DNA from: Pseudomonadota bacterium
Lineage (GTDB): Bacteria > Pseudomonadota > Gammaproteobacteria > Steroidobacterales > Steroidobacteraceae
DNA: 64,000 nt
Assembly: GCA_021849615.1 (NCBI GenBank)
Contig: JAJZSQ010000001.1
Location: forward strand, 31,357 to 95,356
Direction: 5' to 3'
Shown here piece after piece: positions 59,675 through 64,000 of this stretch. Position 1 is the first letter of the stretch, and the number at the start of each line of letters is the position of its first letter. Both the position numbers and the translations under genes were made by a program. Below the pieces are notes generated by a model. It was not told the DNA's origin. It searched no databases and worked only from the letters and a program-made list of their open reading frames with translations.

Positions 59675-61798
59675 TCAGGACCCGGAGGCGCCGAAGAGCG
59701 TTCCGGCGGCGTTGCGCGCCAGGAGTTCGCCCTGCAGGCTGATGCGCGGTGACTCGGTGCCGCTGACCCGTTCGTAGCAGCCGTCCGGCCGCAGTCGCCA
59801 AGCCTGTGCAGTGTCGGCGAGCGCGAGTGAGAGATCATCGAGAATGCGTTGGCGGTGCGAAGGCCGTTCGATCGGAAACGCCACCTCGATGCGGTGGAAG
59901 AAATTGCGCTCCATCCAGTCCGCGCTCGACAGGTACATCTCGCTCGTACCGCCGTTCTCGAAGTAGAACACGCGCGAGTGCTCGAGAAAGCGCCCGACGA
60001 TGGAGCGCACCTCGATGTTTTCCGATACGCCGGCCACGCCGGGTCGCAGCGCGCAAACGCCGCGCACGATCAGCTCGATGCGCACACCGGCGCGCGAGGC
60101 GCGGTAGAGCGCCTCGATGGTCTGCTGCTCGACCAGCGCATTCATCTTGGCGATGATCCGGGCTGGCTTGCCGGCGCGCGCATGCTCCGCCTCGCGTTCG
60201 ATCTTGGCGATCATCGCCTCGTGCAGGCCGAACGGGGACTGCACCAGACAGTTCAGGCGCGGGGTGCGCGTCAGGCTGGTGAGCTCGAGGAACAGTTCGT
60301 GCACGTCCTGGCCCACCTCGTCGCGGCAGGTGAACAGTCCGTAGTCGGTGTACTGGCGGGCGGTGCGCGGGTGATAGTTGCCGGTGCCGAGGTGGCAGTA
60401 GCGGCGGATGCCGCCGGGTTCGCGCCGCACCACCAGGGCGAGCTTGGCGTGCGTCTTGTAGCCGACCACCCCGTACATCACGTGCGCGCCGGCTTCCTGC
60501 AGCCGGTTCGACAGTTCGATGTTGGCCTCTTCGTCGAAGCGGGCTCGCAGCTCGATGATGACCGTGACGTCCTTGCCGGCGTTGGCTGCGGACACCAGCG
60601 CATCGACGATCGGGGAGTCGCTGCCGGTGCGGTAGAGCGTCTGCTTGATCGCGAGCACCTGTGGATCGGCGGCCGCCTGGCGCAAAAAATCCATCACCGG
60701 GGCGAAGCTCTGGTACGGATGGTGCAGCAGCAGGTCCTTCTGGCCGATCGCGGCGAACAGGTCCGCACCGCCGGCGAGCCGCCGCGGCAAGCCGGGTGTG
60801 AACGCCGGGTATTTCAGGTCCGGGCGCGGCACCAGGTCGTAGGCCGCCGAGAGGCGATTGAGATTGACCGGACCGGGCATGCGGTAGGTGTCGAGCTCCC
60901 CGAGCGCAAACTGACGCTGCAGGAACTGCACGATGTCGTGCGGGCAGTCGCTCGAGGTCTCCAGCCGCACCGCCGCGCCGTAGCGCCGGTGCGCGAGTTC
61001 CCCTTCGAGCGCGCGGCGCAGGTCATCGATCTCCTCCTCATCGACGAACAGGTCGCTGTTGCGCGTGAGGCGGAACTGGTAGCAGCCGAGCACGCGGATG
61101 CCGGCGAACAGCCGTTGCACGAATGCCTGCACGATGCCGGTGAGCAGCACCAGCAGACGCTGCGAACCCTCGGCGGGGACCGGCACGACGCGCGGCAGCG
61201 AACGGGGCGCCTGTACGATCGCCAGTTCGCTGTCGCGGCCGAACGCATCGCGTCCCTCCAGCCGGACGATGAAATTCAGACTCTTGTTCTGGATCCGGGG
61301 GAAGGGGCGGGCGGGGTCGAGGCCGAGCGGACTGAGCACCGGCTCGACCTCATGCTCGAAATAGCGCCCGAGCCACTCGTGCGCCGCCGCCGTCCAGTCG
61401 CTGTGCGAGAGCAGCAGGATGTCCTGGTCCGCAAGCCCTGGCAGCAGCATCTCGTTGAGGCAGCGGTACTGTGCGGCGACCAGGCGCTCGGCGCGGGTGT
61501 GGATCGCATCGAGCACTTCCTCGATCGAAAGACCGTCGGCCGTGGCCAGTCCTGAGCCGAGCTCCTGCAACTGCTTCAGCCCCGCCACCCGGATCTCGAA
61601 GAATTCATCGAGATTGCCCGAGGCGATGCATAGGAAGCGCAGCCGCTCGAGCAGCGGCACCGATTCGTCGCAGGCCTGGGCGAGCACCCTTTGGTTGAAC
61701 TCCAGCAGCGACAGCTCGCGGTTGATGTACAGCTGCGGCGACTTCAGATCCTGAGCGTCCATGGCCTGAAGTAAACCAGAGTTCGACGTCAGGCGCAT
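59675..61798 (-). CDS. ppk1: Polyphosphate kinase 1
   Basis: A 707-residue membrane-associated enzyme that makes polyphosphate from [36 protein letters not shown], the ESNLDEFF-like [10 protein letters not shown], and [25 protein letters not shown] with the catalytic His of the phospho-intermediate are present; [20 protein letters not shown] and [22 protein letters not shown] close the active site. The ATG at 61798 is chosen for its GGGGGAC ribosome-like site 6 nt upstream; an ATG at 61762 would give 695 residues, nearer E. coli PPK1 (688). It diverges from tyrS over 108 bp. Confidence 0.95.
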   Translation of the reverse strand: MRLTSNSGLLQAMDAQDLKSPQLYINRELSLLEFNQRVLAQACDESVPLLERLRFLCIASGNLDEFFEIRVAGLKQLQELGSGLATADGLSIEEVLDAIHTRAERLVAAQYRCLNEMLLPGLADQDILLLSHSDWTAAAHEWLGRYFEHEVEPVLSPLGLDPARPFPRIQNKSLNFIVRLEGRDAFGRDSELAIVQAPRSLPRVVPVPAEGSQRLLVLLTGIVQAFVQRLFAGIRVLGCYQFRLTRNSDLFVDEEEIDDLRRALEGELAHRRYGAAVRLETSSDCPHDIVQFLQRQFALGELDTYRMPGPVNLNRLSAAYDLVPRPDLKYPAFTPGLPRRLAGGADLFAAIGQKDLLLHHPYQSFAPVMDFLRQAAADPQVLAIKQTLYRTGSDSPIVDALVSAANAGKDVTVIIELRARFDEEANIELSNRLQEAGAHVMYGVVGYKTHAKLALVVRREPGGIRRYCHLGTGNYHPRTARQYTDYGLFTCRDEVGQDVHELFLELTSLTRTPRLNCLVQSPFGLHEAMIAKIEREAEHARAGKPARIIAKMNALVEQQTIEALYRASRAGVRIELIVRGVCALRPGVAGVSENIEVRSIVGRFLEHSRVFYFENGGTSEMYLSSADWMERNFFHRIEVAFPIERPSHRQRILDDLSLALADTAQAWRLRPDGCYERVSGTESPRISLQGELLARNAAGTLFGASGS

Positions 61799-61825
61799 GC
61801 CCGTCCCCCGCGGTATTCGGCTCGA

Positions 61826-61855
61826 TTCCAGCCGCCACGCCGGTTCGCATACACT
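61826..61855 (+). promoter_or_regulatory. Weak promoter candidate of tyrS
   Basis: TTCCAG (61826-61831), an 18-bp spacer and TACACT (61850-61855), about 51 bp before the tyrS ATG. Confidence 0.3.
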
Positions 61856-61906
61856 TGGCGCTGCGGCCGAGCGGGCCCGCGCGACCTGGACAGCCTGAAA
61901 ACGCCC

Positions 61907-63112
61907 ATGACTCCCGATGAACAGTTGCCCGAACTCGAACGCGGCGCCCAGGAGGTGCTGCTCGCGGCCGACCTGACCCGCAAGCTGCGGCGCGGCGTGC
62001 CGCTGCGCGTCAAGGCGGGGTTCGACCCGACCGCCCCGGATCTGCATCTCGGGCACACCGTGCTGCTGAACAAGATGCGCCAGTTCCAGCAGTTTGGCCA
62101 CGAGGTGATCTTCCTGATCGGGGATTTCACCGGGCTGATCGGCGACCCGACCGGCCGCAACCAGACTCGCCCGCCGCTCACCCCCGAGGAAGTGCAGGCG
62201 AACGCCCGCACGTACGAGCAGCAGGTGTTCAAGATCCTCGACCCCGAGCGCACCCGGGTCGAATTCAACTCGCGGTGGCTCTCGAGCCTCTCGGCGGCCG
62301 ATTTCGTGCGGCTGACCGCCCAGTACACCGTGGCGCGCATGCTCGAGCGCGACGATTTCGCCAAGCGTTACAAGAGCGGCCAGCCGATCGCGATCCACGA
62401 GTTCCTCTATCCGCTCGCTCAGGGATACGACTCGGTGGCGTTGCGCGCCGATGTCGAGCTCGGCGGGACCGACCAGAAGTTCAACCTGTTGGTGGGTCGT
62501 CAACTGCAGAGCGCTTACGGCCAGGAGCCGCAGGTCGTGCTCACCGTGCCGCTCCTCGAGGGCACCGACGGCGTCAACAAGATGTCGAAATCCCTCGGGA
62601 ATTACATTGGAATCGCCGAGCCGCCTGCGGACATGTTCGGCAAGGTCATGTCGATTTCAGATGGCCTGATGTGGCGTTATTACGAGTTGTTGTCGTTTCG
62701 GCCGCTGGCTGAAGTGAGCGCGCTGCGCCAAGCGGTGGCTGACGGGCGCAACCCGCGCGACGTCAAGCTCGAGCTTGCGCAAGAGTTGGTGGCGCGCTTC
62801 CACGGTGCCGGCGCCGCCGAGCAGGCGCAGCGTGAATTCCTGCTGCGCGTCAGCGAACGGGCGGTGCCCGCCAACCTCACGCCCCAGGTGTTGAGCGTGC
62901 CCGCTGAGGGCATTCGTCTGCCCAACCTGCTGAAAATCGCCGGGTTGGTGGCCAGCACCTCCGAGGCGACCCGAAAAATAGGCGAGGGCGCGGTGCGCAT
63001 CGATGGCGAACGCGTCACCGACCGCGGCTTGACGCTGAAAGCCGGTACGGACGCGGTGGTGCAGCTCGGCTCGAAGCGCTTTGCCCGGATCAAGCTCGAG
63101 CTTGCCGGCTGA
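61907..63112 (+). CDS. tyrS: Tyrosyl-tRNA synthetase
   Basis: A 401-residue class I synthetase that charges tRNA-Tyr. [19 protein letters not shown] holds the HIGH-like motif and [14 protein letters not shown] holds KMSKS (residues 226-230 region). The C-terminal S4-like RNA-binding domain is seen in [34 protein letters not shown]. The length and motifs fit the shorter TyrRS type common in Pseudomonas and relatives. It is the last protein gene before the rRNA operon. Confidence 0.95.
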   Translation: MTPDEQLPELERGAQEVLLAADLTRKLRRGVPLRVKAGFDPTAPDLHLGHTVLLNKMRQFQQFGHEVIFLIGDFTGLIGDPTGRNQTRPPLTPEEVQANARTYEQQVFKILDPERTRVEFNSRWLSSLSAADFVRLTAQYTVARMLERDDFAKRYKSGQPIAIHEFLYPLAQGYDSVALRADVELGGTDQKFNLLVGRQLQSAYGQEPQVVLTVPLLEGTDGVNKMSKSLGNYIGIAEPPADMFGKVMSISDGLMWRYYELLSFRPLAEVSALRQAVADGRNPRDVKLELAQELVARFHGAGAAEQAQREFLLRVSERAVPANLTPQVLSVPAEGIRLPNLLKIAGLVASTSEATRKIGEGAVRIDGERVTDRGLTLKAGTDAVVQLGSKRFARIKLELAG

Positions 63113-63268
63113 ATCGGGCCATGTTGCGGCGCATACCGGGCCTCTCCGGGTGCGCCACGCAGCCCAAAATGCCGGCTCGGCCGATGCTTAACTGATTGAT
63201 CGCAAAGATTTTTGTGAGTTTCTGGCTGACGTCGCGAAGCGGCTTGGGCACGAAATGATTGCAATGCG

Positions 63269-63296
63269 TTGACAAGCCCTCAATCAGGGCTATACT
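63269..63296 (+). promoter_or_regulatory. rRNA operon promoter P1
   Basis: A perfect TTGACA (63269-63274), a 16-bp spacer and TATACT (63291-63296), with an AT-rich stretch upstream that could act as an UP element (around 63205-63225) and a G+C-rich discriminator (GCGCGCCCC) downstream, typical of stringently controlled promoters. Confidence 0.85.
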
Positions 63297-63370
63297 GCGC
63301 GCCCCTTGCAACGGAAGGCCACGCGCCAAACGCTGCGAAGGGCGCCGCGGGAAACGGCGAAAAAGAAGGT

Positions 63371-63398
63371 TGACGGGCGCGAAACGATGGATATACTG
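63371..63398 (+). promoter_or_regulatory. rRNA operon promoter P2
   Basis: TTGACG (63371-63376), a 16-bp spacer and TATACT (63393-63398), again with a G+C-rich discriminator (GCCCGCCCC). Spacer length, -10 and the bases after it nearly repeat P1, 102 bp apart. Confidence 0.8.
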
Positions 63399-63404
63399 CC
63401 CGCC

Positions 63405-63614
63405 CCTTCGAGAGCGAAGGCGCTAGCGAAAGCGAAGCGATTCACTCGAAACGCTGTGTGCCAGCCGCACAGCCGATGTTTAAAAGTTTGGCAGGTAATT
63501 TGTGTGGGGACTCGTGTCAAAGAGCCTTTGGCGCTAAGACCGAGTGACCAAAATGTCCAGCAGTAACTGGAGCCATTTTGGATTTACTCTGACTTTGTTG
63601 ATTCTCGATATCTT
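63405..63614 (+). other. 16S rRNA leader
   Basis: The transcribed leader of the rRNA operon. A boxA-like stretch (GTTTAAAAGTTTGGCAG around 63478-63494) and the conserved ATTTGTGTGGGGACTCG (63498-63514) match antitermination and leader sequences of gammaproteobacterial rRNA operons. A long hairpin spans 63548-63581: CCAAAATG/CATTTTGG outside, TCCAG/CTGGA inside, with a 6-nt loop. Confidence 0.7.

Positions 63615-64000
<386 letters not shown>

Overview
The window is a chromosomal segment of a GC-rich Gram-negative bacterium, almost certainly a gammaproteobacterium. The reasons are a partial 16S rRNA gene with a gammaproteobacterial type of sequence at the right edge, and gene order. The block yggU/yggT-proC-yggS-pilT-pilU, then pyrB-ruvX-algH-tonB-gshB, then pilG-pilH-pilI-pilJ-chpA-chpC has the order known from Pseudomonas aeruginosa and relatives, but several genes are missing or altered. 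Protein style (TonB-dependent receptors, PAP2 proteins, short conserved proteins) fits a less-studied lineage near the Xanthomonadales/Nevskiales/Steroidobacterales; that placement is inference. I see no insertion sequence, prophage, CRISPR array or tRNA gene. It reads as core genome with an accessory-looking left fifth.

Layout. 0-7.8 kb: the tail of an unidentified gene, a TonB-dependent receptor, a lipoprotein prolyl oligopeptidase, an APC amino-acid transporter and an aldo/keto reductase; the middle three suggest peptide scavenging. 8-14.5 kb: a secreted Tyr/Pro-rich protein, a P1B-5 metal ATPase fused to a hemerythrin domain, and a MacA/MacB-type exporter. 14.5-18.3 kb: two abutting PAP2 phosphatases, a methyltransferase and an MFS transporter. 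18.3-18.8 kb: a 477-bp gap holding a terminator that points to the minus strand. 18.8-27 kb: a LysM lytic transglycosylase, an L,D-transpeptidase, ppnN, two small genes, htpG with a sigma-32-like promoter, an alpha/beta hydrolase and an HU-like protein.

27-47 kb is the type IV pilus and housekeeping block: yggU-yggT-proC-yggS on the minus strand diverge from three consecutive PilT-family ATPase genes; pyrK-pyrB-ruvX-algH-tonB-gshB on the minus strand diverge from the Pil-Chp chemosensory cluster. The Chp cluster lacks pilK and chpB, and its PilJ has no periplasmic sensor domain. A membrane GGDEF protein follows.

48-63 kb is mixed metabolism: a HisN-like phosphatase, PduO-type cobalamin adenosyltransferase, a GIN-domain protein, a CBS protein, ampD, bioA, rsmE, pdxH, tyrA, rppH, erpA, convergent ppx/ppk and tyrS. 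A candidate small RNA with its own promoter and a strong terminator lies on the minus strand between ampD and the CBS gene. 63.1-64 kb: tandem, nearly repeated rRNA promoters, a leader, and the first ~386 nt of 16S rRNA.

Most promising leads: the stripped-down Pil-Chp system with three retraction-type ATPases; the 51.5-kb small RNA candidate; the orphan minus-strand terminator at 18.3 kb; the pyrB-pyrK arrangement without pyrR or pyrC'; and an apparently leaderless erpA.
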